From NCBI GenBank assembly GCA_018881555.1, contig JACAXG010000203.1, forward strand, positions 124,001 through 188,000: a DNA stretch of 64,000 nt, given 5' to 3'. The position numbers were made by a program, and so were the translations under genes. This document shows, piece after piece, positions 13,394-26,977 of the stretch. The first letter of the stretch is position 1. Each line of letters opens with the position of its first letter. The DNA is from Amblyornis subalaris. Its lineage: Eukaryota; Chordata; Aves; Passeriformes; Ptilonorhynchidae. The notes under the pieces were generated by a model. That model saw only the letters and a program-made list of their open reading frames with translations. It made no database searches and had not been told where the DNA came from.

Positions 13394-14245
13394 ATCATCG
13401 AATCATGGAATGGCCTGGGTTGGAAGGGACCTTAGAGATCAACTTCCAAGCCCTGCCATGGGCAGGGACACCTTCACTATCCCAGGTTGCTCCAAGCCCC
13501 GTCCAGCCTGGCCTTGGACACCTCCAGGGATCCAGGAGCAGCCACAGCTTCTCTGGGCAACCTGTCCCATGGCCCCACCACCCTCCCAGGGAACAATTCC
13601 TTCCCAATATCCCATCTAACCCTGCCCTCTGGCAGTGGGAAGCCATTCCCCCTTGTCCTGTCCCTCCATCCCTTGCAAAGAGTCTCTCTCCATGTTTCTT
13701 GTGTCTCCTTCAGGCCCTGCAAGGCCACAATGAGGTCACCCCAAAGCTTCTCCTCTCCAGGCTGAACAATCCCAGCTCTCCCAGCAGAGCTGCTCCATCC
13801 CTCTGCTCATCCTGGTGCCTCCTCTGGGCTCTCTCCAGCAGCTCCACGTCCTCCCTGTGCTGGGCCCAGGGCNGGGGCAGCTCTGCAGGTGGGGTCTCAC
13901 CTGAGGGGGCAGAGGGGCAGAATCCTCCCTTCCCCTGCTGCCCACGCTGGGGCTCAGCCCAGGGCAGGGGTTTGGGGTCCCAGCTCTCACCCAGCAGCAC
14001 CCCCAGNTCCTTCTCCCGGGGNTGCTCCCTCTGCTCATCCCCAGCCTGGATTGATCCCGGGGGTTGCCNTGGCCCAGGGGCAGCTCCAGCACTTGGCCTT
14101 GTTAAACCTCGTGAGATTCCCAGGGGCCACTTCTGGAGCTTGCCCAGGTCCCTCTGGATGGCCCCGTCCCTCAGGAGTGTCCCTGCACCCTCAGCTCGGT
14201 GTCACCTGCAAACCTGCTGAGGATGCCCTTGATCCCATTGTCTTT
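13394..14245 (-). mobile_element. CR1 LINE, longest copy in the window, minus orientation
   Basis: This roughly 850-bp 5'-truncated CR1 runs right to left. The left edge 'atcatcgaatcatggaatgg' is the inverted tail, followed by a 3' untranslated region of about 83 bp, an open ORF2 C-terminus (13,477-13,728), and more 5' segments including 'gtggggtctcacctgag', 'cagcacttggccttgttaaa' and 'aggtccctctggatggcccc'. All these are CR1 landmarks in the expected order. It carries only a few N bases and is less eroded than the copy at 1.1 kb. It cannot be autonomous, because the endonuclease and most of the reverse transcriptase are missing. Confidence 0.95.
13477..13728 (-). pseudogene. CR1 ORF2 C-terminal remnant (83 codons open)
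   Basis: This frame is the extreme C-terminus of the CR1 ORF2 polyprotein (endonuclease plus reverse transcriptase), which in intact elements drives target-primed reverse transcription. The family signatures RTRGNGFPLPEGR and RLPREAV are present in order, and the frame ends at a stop 83 bp from the element's 3' end. The equivalent stop lies 87-90 bp from the end in the copies at 20.1 and 61.8 kb, which supports the frame choice. Upstream in the same element the frame is lost. There is no catalytic domain, so no function is expected. Confidence 0.85.
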
Positions 14246-17200
14246 TCCTGCCGTTGAGCCTGTAGGACGNTGTGAGGAGAATATTCTGATGGACATCCTT
14301 TTATCCTTTTTGAAGGCTTCTGCGGCATCAGTGGTGAGGAATTCCCCACAGCAGTGTCTCCCAGTGAAACTCCAGTTCATTTGGCCGTAGTTGCTCTTTC
14401 CACACCCTTGGAAAATGGAATGACTGCAGTGCTCACAGCCCATGCTCACCTTGGATAAGTCTGACACTGCACTTTTATTCTGCTGGTTCTTCCTCGCTCT
14501 GACTCCCAGCTCTTTGGTAATATTCTACATGAATATTTGTATCTCTGTGCCTCTGTTTCATACCAGAGAAGGACCTGGTGGTGTCTCATTTGAAAATGTA
14601 ATTCTTCTTCAAGAAATGCTCTTGCAGAGACACCCCTTAAAATACATTTCACAGTTCATCAAGTCTTGCATATTTGTACATTTGCACCCCAAATCCTGAA
14701 TCAGTTAACTCAGTGCAGTATTACAAGATGAGAGCAAGGAATATTTGAGGGGGCAAGACATATTTTTTTAACTGGATTTGTTGTTCTTGTCTCACTTTTT
14801 CTCTACTCTGTCTTCTGCCTTCTATCAGAGACCACATCTTAAATTGTAATATTTTAAATCTCCTTGAGACTCTTTAAAAAATCTGCTGCCCAACTGTATC
14901 TTTTTCTTCATCTTAAATCTTAATTAACTCTTTATCTAAAATTTTGGACAGATAATTTTCCACAGTCCTCAGTGAAAAATTCAGAGCATCTGTTTCTTTA
15001 GCATTTGATGTTCTTTCTGTTGCAGTCAGGGATAGACCAGCCAAGGGAGAATAGAAGAGCATTGATCTCTTTTCTTCCACTTGGCTGAGTAAGATCTCTG
15101 GTGATGTTTGCTTCTAGGACATAATTCAAAAGTTCAGGGAAATCAAAAGTCTTCCCATTTCCTTCAGAAAGCTTTGAATATGGCTTAGAGTGGATAATTA
15201 CACATTTATTTTTTGTGCATGGATATAAATATTAAAGCTAGGGGAATGTCTGTATAGAACCACCTTGTTTAATTAAAAATTGGCTTATACAGATATCGAT
15301 TCTTTAGCTCAGCAAAAGCACAAGCAAAAACAGGGCAAAGAGTGAAATGATGACGTGTCTTGGGGGAGAAAGTATTCCGGCAGAGGACTTTATATCAAGC
15401 AAGTAAAAAGTAACATGGAATAAGAAACATGGCCTGATGTGCTGAATTCTGTTAATGAGCTAGAATGCTGACTCAGACTGTACAGAATTTTAATTTTTTT
15501 TTTTTTTCAGGGGGAGGAAAATCGGCTTACTACTAAAAATGTAATCAAATATCCAATGCAATTCTGCTCCACCTTTAAGAAAGACAAGATACATTTTAAT
15601 CATTTTACTTCTAACTAAATTCTATTGCATCTTAGTGTCTTAGATTTATTTATTAATGCAATATTTTAAGTTAGAGCAACTCTATGAATGACTTTAAGAA
15701 GAACAAGTAGAAATCAATCACTGAATTAACAGTTGTATATAAGGATGGTTGTTGGTGTCTCCTCAGAACANTTGCCCTTTAAAAATGTCTTTTTTTTTTT
15801 TTTCCACCTGGATAGATTAGGGAAGGAATTGATTGACTGTATCTGCATCAAATATAATTTAGCATTTTCCTAAGTCTGTTGGATCCTCATCCTGCTTCCT
15901 CCATACCCTGGCACTGCCCAACTCCATGACAAGAAATGAATTATATAAGTTTATGGAAGGGTTTATATGATGGAGGCAATTGGATCCTCAGGAAATTCTG
16001 TCTGCCTCTACATGCTGGGGCTCGAGAGGGAAGAGCAGGCACAGTCTGAGCTATAAAGCTTAAAATTACTTATGCATGATAAATCATACAGGGGTGAGGA
16101 AAAGGTCGAGAAGCTTGAAACATAATGTAGGTCAAGCTCAGGTATCTTGTTCCAAAATCACACTGCAGTGCTTCCATGATCAGCCTTTCCACGGCTGAGA
16201 TCCTGGGGTTCTCAGAAGTGGTCTTATTTGGGTTTTATCCAATTTCTTATTATTTTCTTACTATTTGTTTTCATCCTTCAAAAGTAATAGTTAAGGATAG
16301 CAAAACTGATTACTNTTGGAAAAATTCACAGATGCTTCATTAAATGGGGTCTCTTCCGTCTTACAAACAATACATCTGAGTTCCCACAGCTTCAGAGATT
16401 TTCTTGTGTTCAGTTTCACCTCCTTGGGAGGAAAAGATGGAGTTTCATTGCCTGAATCTCCTGTATGAAAATGTTACTGGCAAAGCAGCATATACTGATA
16501 CTGGCTAATCCACTACATGTTCTGTATTGCTTTTTAAGACCAAAACTGTTGGAAACCGTAATTTTAAATAGCTTATATGAGACGAAATAACCCAAAATAT
16601 CTCCAAAACAAAAGAACCCAAAACTTTTGGTAAACAGCATTTATTAGCTGAAGAGTAGGCATTGTTATTAAAATAAACATCACCAAGCAAGTTGTTATTG
16701 GTCACTATCTTTACAAAGAGATAATCAGCTGAGAANGGTGAGCAGGGATCCATATTTTTTGCGTTTTATCAAAAAATATTTTACATTTAAGTCTATTTGA
16801 TTATGTGAACAAAGTTTCATGCCTTTTATTAGCTGAACTCTCTGGAAAGANAACCAGAACCAACAATTGATTCCTACTGTTGGGATAACTTGTTCTACAT
16901 AGCAGCAATTCTTTATGGCAGATCCTTAATTATATCTAAAGAGCTGTCATTAACTACAGGGGGGAAAGAGTTAATTAGGGCTACAAGTGAAGAAACAGCA
17001 TTCTGAAACAACTTGGAAACTCACCTGCTGCTGCAGGAGAGGGAGGCATGTGGTTCCCTCTTCCTTCATGAGGAGGGTAGTGGAGCAGTGTGATTTTAGG
17101 GATAGAAACACTGATGGTGACACACATCTCTCTTAAGCAGACAAAGGAACAAAAGCCATCAGAGTCCTGTTGAGAGTCCAGTGGCTCCAAGATTTGGGAT

Positions 17201-17391
17201 TCATTTTATAACTGGTATATATTTGCTNAATTTTTTGAGCTTTTCTAATGGCAAGAAGAAAAGTAAAGTATGTGAGAAAGAAGATGAAAGAAAATATTGC
17301 ACTAATGCTTTTTGATGAGTTTTTTAACCCTGACCACATAATGTAAATCATTCTAAGGAAATGCATCTCTGTTGGAGTCCTGGGTTTTTGC
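14246..17391. other. Unique AT-rich interval, no gene seen
   Basis: About 3.1 kb with several T or A homopolymers (about 15,494-15,508 and 15,789-15,804). There is no recognised transposon, RNA gene or exon. Confidence 0.6.
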
Positions 17392-17672
17392 TCATGGAAT
17401 CGTAGAATATCCTGGGTTGGAAGGGACCCACAAGGATCATGGATCCAGCTCCTGTCCCTGCACAGACACCCCAGCAATCCCAGCCTGTGCATCCCTGGGA
17501 GCGCTGTCCAAGGGCCTCTGGAGCTGTGGCAGCCTCGGGGCCGTGCCCATTCCCTGGGGAGCCTGGTCAGTGCCCAGCGCCCTGTGGGGCCAGCAGGAGC
17601 TGTTCCTGCTGTCCAGCCCTGGCCCTGCCCTGGCCCAGCTCTGGCCGTTCCCTGGCACTGTCCCTGGCATCA
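17392..17672 (-). mobile_element. CR1 LINE 3' fragment, same subgroup as 9.8 kb
   Basis: The inverted tail 'tcatggaatcgtagaatatc' is followed by 'gggttggaagggacccacaa' and the same diagnostic segments as at 9,824-10,158, including 'cattccctggggagcctgg'. The retained segment is slightly shorter. The subgroup lacks the 'caggttgcccagagaagctg' block seen in the other CR1 copies. It is non-coding and immobile. Confidence 0.93.
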
Positions 17673-20128
17673 ATTAATGCAACTCTGCTGTTGACATTTG
17701 AGCCATTCCTTGTCTAATAAAAGTATGATGGACAATATTTGCATCCTTTGGGTTCTAGAAACGAAATATTATACTTTAAAGTGAGAGGTAGGTGTGCATG
17801 AATATGTCTGTAGCTGGGAAGGAAAAAGAGGTTGATGGTAGCCAGACTCCACCGCTGAAGTTTGGGATAGATCTCTCCCAGGCAGAAAAGAAAAGGTGAT
17901 GTGATGATTTCAAGGAAAAGTACCTGGGCATCCTCATGCTGTGCAGGGGGGATTATATCAGGGGTTTTTTTCTTGCAGCAGTAAGAAACACCAAAATACA
18001 CCCAATTAAGACTTTAAAAGCAGTTTTTTGTGGCATGCTTTACTCTGCTATTGCTCTTCAGCCCTGGCATGTCTGAGAGCCCAAACATTGGCTCAAATGC
18101 TTATTTGGGAGCATTTTCCTCATGAAGGTCACTATGGATGTGCTAAGCGGTTCAGCTGGGCTCACTAGTTCGCTGTTCAAATAAAGAAAAAACTGTGTGT
18201 GTTTGGGGGAACCTTTTTATAAAAGTGTCTTGTGTGTATCCCTTTGCAGTTAAGGCCAATGTTGCTGCTACAAAGCTGACTCGAATGGAACTCAGGCTGA
18301 AAGAAATAAGCACTAAACGAAACAGTCTGCTGTAAAACCAGGACATTTGGTAAAAGAACTGGTTCTGGTGGGTGAACAGGACAAAAGTAAAACCCTTGGA
18401 GCTTCCTTTTTTCTTTGGTCTTTGTCAGAACATTATTTCATTTAATATCAGGCTTTTAAATAGACATCAGGTTTTGCACTTAGCTGCTACCCAGTTAGTC
18501 TGTGTCCCCAGTGACTCTTTTGTTGATCTTGTCATCACCCAAGTGTGGAAGACAATGCTTTAGAAGGCTTCTTATTTCTTCCTCTAGAGGAGTTCTGCAC
18601 CATACCTTGCAGTCGTCAGGATCACACTTAAAGAGTGAAAAAACCCAAAGTTGCTGAAGTAAAACTCCCATTAATTTGTTTTGTGACTCTGGGCCAGAGT
18701 TAACCTCTACACCTCCTGGCTGCTTTTACTCTCATCCTCCAAAGTAGGACTATTTTCTTGAATTTTTGGCAGTTTTCTCCTAAAAAAAAAACAAAGAAAA
18801 AAAGGGATAGGGAGTAAACGGGAGAGTGGGAGGGTCTTGACAGAGGAGAGTTGGGTCATTATTGAATGGGTGATGTCCTTCTGATAAAAAGCATCTGTTG
18901 GGCAGAGTGGTCAGACTTGGACCTGGAGAGAGGCAACACAATTATACAAAAATTAATGACTCTATTGACAACCTTACCAAATGTATTCCAGAACAAGACT
19001 TGATGAGAATACAGCTGAAATGACCANTTGGTGCATTTATACTCCCTGAACCTTTTGGGTTTATCCTCTTCCAAACTCCAGTGATTTTCCTTNTCTGAAT
19101 TGTTTTTTCTTTGCAATCTCTATCTCACTCTGGGGTTCTCTATTCAAAGCAGAAAATGAAAGAGTAGAAAAAGGAAACTGAACCATTTCACAAGAAATTT
19201 ATTGCAGATAGCAATTTAGTAGACTCATTATCCCAGTGTGAGGAAAATATAGTAGAATCCTAAGAAAACCAACACAATACAAATGCAGTGAATATACCCA
19301 GGGATTGAATAGACAATATCATAATTTCTCAGTTCAGGTTAATAAAGATCCTAATTCATTTTGCTGCAGTAGAATGTATTAAATAAATGTTAAGTGCTAA
19401 TTAGTATCCTGCTATTAAAAAAGCAAGAAATATATCACATGAGATGAGTTCAAACTGGTAGAAATTCTTAAGTTTGTGGGTAATTGGGAATGGCNTAAGC
19501 TGTGGGCAGAAGCCTCAGTAGCAAAAAGGTTTAAAATGCTCATAATTTTCCAAGCAAGTCCAGTTGCAAAAATAAAATATATCCAGTGCTGAGAGAAAGG
19601 TGGAGGAAGGGGAGATTTAAGTTTTCAGTATATATTTTCAGACTGCAACAAACAAACTGTAAATGAAGTTTCAGCATTGCCAGTGCTATTAACACTGCTT
19701 TCTTGATTGCAGCAGTTTTAATGTGTGCTGCTTCCTGCTGGATCCCTCCTTGTGTCCCCACTAAACACTTGTTTTGAAATGCAAAGACACACTTGTAAGT
19801 GGAGTCAACAGAGCTGGTCCAAACCAGCGAAAAGACAGTCATTTTGTTGAACGTATTCTGACCGGCTACGAAAATCAATAACACTTCAGACAGTGCATTT
19901 AGATATATGCTCATCTCTGTGGTATGCCTCAGCTTTTGACTCCAGGGGAGGTTTTTTTGCCATGGATGTGCAGCTCATGCAGTAAACTCTGCTGTCCTGT
20001 TGTGAATTGTGTTTGTCAGCCAGCTCTGACAGCCTAACCTGTGCTCTCATCCCATGGCACAAAGGGTAATTCTAATTTAGCAGGTGAAGTGATGAGTAGT
20101 GCATCAATTTATTCTTAAAGGACACATT
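17673..20128. other. Unique AT-rich interval, no gene seen
   Basis: About 2.5 kb without recognised repeats. A minus-strand 124-codon open frame (19,540-19,914) has no recognisable domain and is not called. Confidence 0.55.
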
Positions 20129-20560
20129 TCATAGAATCACAGAATGGTTTGNGTTGAAAAGGAGCTTAAAATCATCCAGTGCCACCCCCTGTCATGGGCA
20201 GGGACACCTTCCACTATCTCAGGGTGCTCCAAGCCACTCCAGCCTGGCCTGGGACGCTGCCAGGGATCCAGGGGCAGCCACAGCTTCTCTGGTCAGCCTG
20301 TGCCNGGGCCTCCCCACCCTCACAGCCAAGAATTCCCTCCTGATATCCCATCTAACCCTGCCCTCTGGCAGTGGGAAGCCATTCCCCCTTGTCCTGNCNC
20401 TCCATCCCTNGNAAAGAGTCTCTCTCCATNTTTCTTNTGGCTCCTTCAGGCACTGCAAGGCCACAATGAGGTCACCCCAAAGCTTCTCCTCTCCAGGCTG
20501 AACAATCCCAGCTCTCCCAGCCTTTCCTCCCAGCAGAGCTGCTCCATCCCTCTGCTCACC
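20129..20560 (-). mobile_element. CR1 LINE fragment, minus orientation
   Basis: The inverted tail 'tcatagaatcacagaatgg' begins a 432-bp copy that continues through the ORF2 C-terminus to 'cagcagagctgctccatccc'. It contains about nine N bases, most of them between 20,300 and 20,430. The neighbouring unique sequence has roughly one N per several hundred bases. The ORF2 frame (stop at 20,219) shows RTRGNGFPLPEGRVRWDI but ends where the element is truncated. Confidence 0.94.
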
Positions 20561-23500
20561 ATTCCAAGTTGCTATCCACAGTATAGCCATGGAAAACACA
20601 CACACCAGAATGCTGAGTTAACAGAATTAAACTTGGTCTGTTGACTCATGGTGAATTAACAGAGCAAATAATGAAGATACTCCTAGCTATTGCTGAGTTC
20701 AAAAGGTCTGTCACATGCAAACTGCGTGTTCAAATGAATTAAGTCAGGTAAGGAATACCTTCTAAATGAAATNAGGAAGAGACCTGGGAATTGTGCAGCA
20801 CCTACATGCCATGAAAGCCATCNTAGATAACCTTTCCAGCAGATCAAGGTTCACTCTGGTTTGGGCTCTCTTTTGTGCAATTCAGTACTGAACATGTAGT
20901 GCAAGAGAAATGGTTACTCTGTTAGTAAAAGTGAAATATTGACAAAAGTAGTCTCTGGCTTGTCCCATCTGTGTGGAATCTGAGTGCTTGTAACAGACTG
21001 GGGAGCACCAGCCCAGAAAGGATAAATGTGCAGTGTATGGCTCAGTGAGCTGAATGTTATCACAGTGATAAAATACAAAGNAGTTCCTACAAACAGCTTG
21101 TGCTGGATTTGAAAGTTGCATACAAAGGATATTGCTCCTTGCAGCAATGTGGAATTTCAGCTGTTATTTGCAACAGGATNTGTATTACTTTTATTAGTGC
21201 TTGTAATACCAGGCTACTCTTCCTTGGAGGGATGTGGACAACCAACATATGAGGAGGACCTGGTGGAGCCTGGGTAGAGTAGAACTTAGAAAATTTAGGG
21301 CTGGAGAAGGAAGGTCTTGGCCTCTTGATCTCAGCAGCANCATTTGCTTGGCAGGATGACCTCAACAGTTTGGCTGATTTCTCTCTTTTCACCCCAACTC
21401 AGCACAGTTGTCTTCTGCATCACTTTGGTCTCTTTGCCTGCTTTTAAATTGACCTTTCACTTTGGGGGTTTCTAGTCAGCAAAGAAAAATATCTTNGTCT
21501 CTATTTCCCCAGCTCCTCTGCCACGGTGTTCTTGTGATCACTGCACTAAACCCCTTCCTGTCACTTAGCCTGACTAAGAGCATGAAAACCTGGGCATTTG
21601 CTGCTTCCTGAGGGGTCTCACTTGCAAATCTAATTTCAGGTTTCTGGTGAACAAGGGCTGCTCCTGTTCCTTTCAGGATTTCACTTTAGTGCTCGAAAGG
21701 CTACGTCCGTGCAACTGTTTCTTAAACTCTGGGTTTCATTGACCTTTTTCAGCCTGTGGATGGTCTGGAGAGCATCAAATAGATAACTTAGTGACACAGA
21801 AGGCAAACTGTAGGAATGCAGTCTGGTGTCTCATTAAACTGACAGAGTAGGTAAAAAGTGGATGCTCTCACTCAGTTAATTATAAAAAAAAAAAAGAATA
21901 GATGACCTTAATCCTTCCTCTGTCTAGAAGAAAAATGTGTTCTTATAATTAGTTATGTTAACTACTTGCCAGAGTCACTTTGTACCATCCAAGGACCTTG
22001 TAAACCTTTCCTAAATTGAGCTATTGAAATACACTTTCAGATAGACTTCCTGTAATGGATTTGTATTTGTACTGCTGATGCATTCAAGGGAAGTTATTGA
22101 GTCCTTCTGTGCCTCTTCACCCATTCATTGAAATGGTGCCCACAGAAAGGCTTTTCCAGGGCTAATACTGTATTTCCTGTGAATATATTTTTATAAACTC
22201 ATTAACATTACTTTTTATGTGAATGCTCCTCTTTTGGGAANAGGTTTTAAAAAGTCTTCTGCTTGAGAACAGCGAGGAGAAAAATAAAGTCCATTTAACA
22301 GTGCACCAAACTTGGCCTTTTCTGTACAATAAAGTATTACAGAAATGAGGAAGATTTCTACCAAATCAGGTGTTTCAGCATGTGAGGTGGGGTTCTGCAC
22401 GTGACACAAATGTGGGGAAACTTACTGTTGTTGCTGTGCTGTTGGAGAATTAAGGATCTCATTTTAATTGAGTTTCCATGTAATGATGACTTCAACAGTA
22501 ATTTGCTAACTTTAATTAAAATACTTTCCAGCTAATCTTTGGACATTATCCCTTTAATTATAAAAGGCATCTGTTATATTAATAGCCTTGGAGACTGCCT
22601 TATTTGCTTTAAAATGTAGGTGCATGTACAATTAAACTTTTGCCGTGTTTCACCGTGTTCTGGGCAGGATCAGTGACCATTATGCATTACAAGGTTTACA
22701 GAGCTGTGATAATGAAGCAAATTTGTGCTGAAAACCTGTACTTCAAGGGAGTATTAAAGCTTATTAATTTCATTAGCTGAATGTATCTTTTTCAACGTAA
22801 TTTTAAAGAAATCTTGCAACACCACGAGAGTACCGTGGCGCTGCAGAATGGACCAATTTGTTTAATAACTCTGACTTCATAGCAAATAAACATTTTCACA
22901 TGATTAGTTTAATAGTGTGCTAAGACAGGGTTTTCTTTCAAAGTTTGGCGTTTTCTCTTTTGCATATTTTTCTTAACTGCATTCAGCAGTGACATGTTAT
23001 ATTCCACATCATTAGGAAGCAGTAGAATCTCAAGAAATGATATTGCTTGGTACAGAACAAATGAAGCTCGGAGTTACACAGAGCAGGCTGGAGCGTGAGC
23101 AAAGTTGTAATCTGGGATGGGAGGACAAATCAAATTGATGTCTGAGGAGCCTGGAGTTGGCTGCTTTCAGCTCAGCTCTTGCCCTACACTTGCAACTCTT
23201 TCAAGCTTCAGTTGTTGGCTTAGCACGGATGTGAACTGGGAAAATCCACTCTCTTGGAACTGCCGTTCTAGTTGTGCATCTTTCTTCTGCACTCTTGGAT
23301 TTCCTGAAGTAAGAGAAGGCTTCAGCTCTTCACTCATTTGTTTCAGTAGCTGGGGAGGGTACACAGTGTGGAGAAAGGAAAGAAAAGCAGTTTCTTTTGC
23401 AGAGAGAGCTGGCAAAAGCTTGAAGGTGCACAGTTGCAGGACAGGAGATATATTGAAGGTGTCAGAGGAGTTTATGATCAGGGAGGAGAATTTTGGGAGT

Positions 23501-23737
23501 GAAGTGGACTGAGCAAGGAGGGCCTCGAGGTGTTTCTGTCCCAATTCAGTGTGTGGTGGTACAAACAGGACCCAGAGTCCCTGGAGGCAGAAGGATCCTC
23601 CCTTCCACTGATGGAGTGGGCAGAGGACATGTCGCTCATACCTCTTTGGGTCAGCTCTGAGAACCTGCCTGAGCATTATTTCGGGAGACCTTCTACTCAA
23701 AAGATAAACCTCCCTCCTCACTTCCATACTGCTACAA
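20561..23737. other. Unique interval with one long open frame of unknown meaning
   Basis: No transposon is recognised. A 186-codon minus-strand open frame lies at 23,167-23,727, overlapped on the plus strand by open frames of 131 and 99 codons. Its protein shows no motif I recognise, and no convincing splice sites or polyadenylation context define a gene. In this much sequence one frame of that length is expected about once by chance. The AT-rich block at about 22,441-22,920 is dense in TAAT/ATTA cores but not clearly above what its composition predicts. Confidence 0.5.
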
Positions 23738-23825
23738 TGGAAATCCTAGAATGCCAGGCTAGAGGGGACCTCAAGAATGATCTGGTCCAACCTTTCGTGG
23801 CAGAAGCAAAGACTGGTTTGTGTTT
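23738..23825 (-). mobile_element. Probable old CR1 3' fragment
   Basis: The segments 'aatcctagaatgccaggct' and 'ctcaagaatgatctggtcca' match the inverted 3' end of an older CR1 type. The TCATAGAATC tail has decayed to a partial match and the similarity fades after about 90 bp. The family is likely but the boundaries are soft. Confidence 0.6.
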
Positions 23826-26800
23826 TTGAGGGCCCTGTATTATGTTCCATAGGGTGGGCTCTGTCCAACTACCACATTGCGGGATATCAGAGTTGTGGCA
23901 GCTCACTCCTCTTGAGGGCTGTCTCCATATTTAGGTGAATTTCTGTTAGACTTTGTTTCATCTTTTCAAGAGTTTTATGTCAACAATGCAAGATGGTTCT
24001 CTAAAAGATGAGGTTGTGGCATCTGCTCTGGAAGGAGGAGCAGCCCAGGCTCCAACACCTGTTTCAGCATCCCACTGAAGGCAGTGTTATTGTCAAGAAG
24101 CTGGGAAAGGATGTCAGAATTTAACTTGAGTCAGTCTCCCAGAGATTACACAGCCTCAGCCAGTGAAGCATTTCCGTTACTTTGCTGTTATTCCAGCAAA
24201 TCCTTGTTTTTCTAAAATAACATTCTACTGGTGATATTAAGTGCTGCAATTAAGGACTGAAAGTGTCCAAATATCCTTTCTTTGACAACGCACCATTACG
24301 TAAATATTTTTCCCTCTTTTTCTCTTTAATGCAAGTGAGATTAAGTGTTGTGTGGTCTAAATTTAAAAAATCTCCATAACCCAGCTGTGTAGCTACAAGT
24401 GCTTGTTAGAAATTATTGCCTTCATATCTTCCACATCTTAACTGGTTTTTATTTAAATTAAGAGCTAAAAACAAAGAAACTTCACCTGCTAAAGTCATGA
24501 CAGATTAGTCTGAAAGCAATGAATCTTGCAGTGATAACATACTCCAAACAATCAGTGCTTTGCTGTGAGCTGAGGAGCTGTATGCACTCAGTTACTAAAA
24601 ATGTACCCCCCACAAATAAACATAACTCTTTACTTTTAGGGAAGTCCCATATTTGTTTCTGTATTTAAGGAAGTAATTTAAATAACGGCTTGATCATTAT
24701 AATGATCATAATTCATCCTGAGATTGGTTTAGCTAATATTAACTCTAAGCCTCCTTCCGTAGCTCTCGTTCATCTGGAGTGAGACCCTTCTGCGCAGTCT
24801 GAATTCTGGTTTGGTTTCTGACTGATCATTCTCCCTGCTGGCTCTGGGGTTTGCTACTGTGGATTTCCAGAGGTGTCCTTTTCTTTCTTAATAGGCAGAA
24901 GATACAATAAAGAATTCAGGAGAGCCTAGAAGTTTCAACCGTTTCTAAAAGAGGGGAAAAGTTGGGGTTGGAATTCTGAAAAACACATTTAAGCATGATT
25001 CCATGTTTAATCTTTTCAGATAATGGCAGTACATTTTCTCATAAAAAATCTAAAACTGTTATTTCTTCTATCCCAAGAGGACAACTGAAGGAGTTAAGGT
25101 AGGCAACCTACAGCCCATATTATTTTCCTTAGTGCTGAACATTTCCAAGCTCTCTGCATTCATCCTACACCCAGGAGAGCACCAGTTACAGAAAGGAAAA
25201 NCATCATTGCACACGTGTAAGGAGCAGCCAGAACTGAGATGAGTGAGGAAAGCCTTCATCCAAAGCTACACTGGCAACTGCTGCTGCTCACTCAGGAGAC
25301 TATTCTGAAATTTTGATTCTTTCCTTCATTGGTATTGTGACCCCAAGGGTTTTGTGTAAGTCTTGTCTCCTGGCTGGGAAGGGTTTGCATCCAGTATCTT
25401 TTCCCTGAATTGCATTGTTTACCAGTTTTTATCGGAGTTTTTTGTAGGTTTGGTTGGTTTTTTTACCCTTTTTTCCCCCAAATTTGTCCGCTGTAAGTTC
25501 CAATGCAGCATTTCCCCTGATTTACACAGCCAGGAGAAATCCTCAACCAGAAAGCAATTGTTGTTAATTAGTATCACACTGCCTTAAAGAAGAGTTGTTG
25601 AGTCTTTTAATTTCACATAGTTGATTTTATTTTAATGTCCCTGCAGACTGCTTCCCCCATGAAGTTTAGTGATGTTAATGATAGTAAAGTCATTTGCAAT
25701 TACTGTGACACAACTTTGGTTAAGACAAGCTAAAAGGAGAATGGAGCTAGAAACTGGTGATCCTCTCCTTATTTAGTTGTTGCTTTTATTAACATAATTG
25801 AGTTGAAGAGTATCTATGAGAGGCCTTATGGTAGTAAGTTCAGATGTTTACACAAAATTAAATCAATCTCCTGAATTTTCTGCCACAGATGATATTTCAG
25901 GCTGGTGAAACTGTGGGCCAGGCTCTCTGCTTCACTTGATTTGATCTCACTGGAGTCTTTNAGTTCTGCTGCTTTGGAAGTGACTTCAAGTCCCATTATG
26001 TTCCATGGAAATATTCATCCAAGTCCTGAGCTGTTTTGAATAGGAACTCACTTAGCAGAAGAGAGATCGTGTGCCACCCTCTCTCTAAGGTTTCCTTAAC
26101 TTTGCTTTTGAAGATCATAACACTGCTTCTATTACAGTGGTCCTAAATTTTTGTTGCGAATAGCCTATACAGGGGGGAGAAAAGTGAAAATACAAAGCAG
26201 CACAGGCTATATTTGATTTTTTTAATGTTCAAACCTTTTTCTAGCTACAAAATGAAAAGGCAGGCTTTCAGCACACTGTAGATATTTGTAGAAGTAATGT
26301 TGTCTCCACTTACTGTGATGGAAGACCAAACACGAGCAACTGAAGAGCAAAAATAAAGTTTTTTTTCAATCTTAATGCAAGGTCTTGCTAATGCCCCTAC
26401 CCATGATTATACTGTTTCTTCTACAATGCTGATATTAAACTTGCAGTTGCGTGGTATCTTGCTACCTTCTAATTGCTCTGTCTCTAATGGAGTGTTACTT
26501 ATCAGGTCTCGCTCTTGATCCTTTCAAAATTCTCTGTTTAAACAATCTCAAATGCAGTTCTTTTCAAGACTGAAATAGAAGAGGACAGATTTATCCTATT
26601 AATGCTTGGCTCTCGCACACTACCTCCAGTTTGTGACATGGCTGATTAAACACCATGCATTATATAGTGGGAATGACTCCTCGCTCTCTCTGAATGTCTT
26701 GTTCTCTCTGTCACCAGCTCCAGCTTGCTGATACTCAGCATGGTGAGGCTGCTTTTTTTCTGTTTTAGCCATGGCCTAAGCTAACAGATGAAGCAGTTAT

Positions 26801-26977
26801 TTGGGTAAAAGGGCTCACGCCATTAAAGCAATTTTGACTGTCTCTGCTGTATCATTCTGTTCTGTGATAGTCATCTTGCCTTTAGGATTTCCAGAGGTTT
26901 TGGGTTTATAAAAATCAGTTATGCAGTAGAGGTTTTTACATCAGACTTAGCTGAATAGTCGTTAGTTGCTTCAAAAA
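23826..26977. other. Unique AT-rich interval, no gene seen
   Basis: About 3.1 kb without recognised transposons, RNA genes or exon-like open frames. Confidence 0.6.

Noticed and set aside
13312..14220. 302-codon plus-strand open frame
   Set aside because: It is the antisense of a minus-strand CR1 copy. The true CR1 frame is on the minus strand.
22441..22920. Homeodomain-site cluster or conserved enhancer
   Set aside because: The number of TAAT/ATTA cores is about what the AT-rich composition predicts, and conservation cannot be judged from one sequence.
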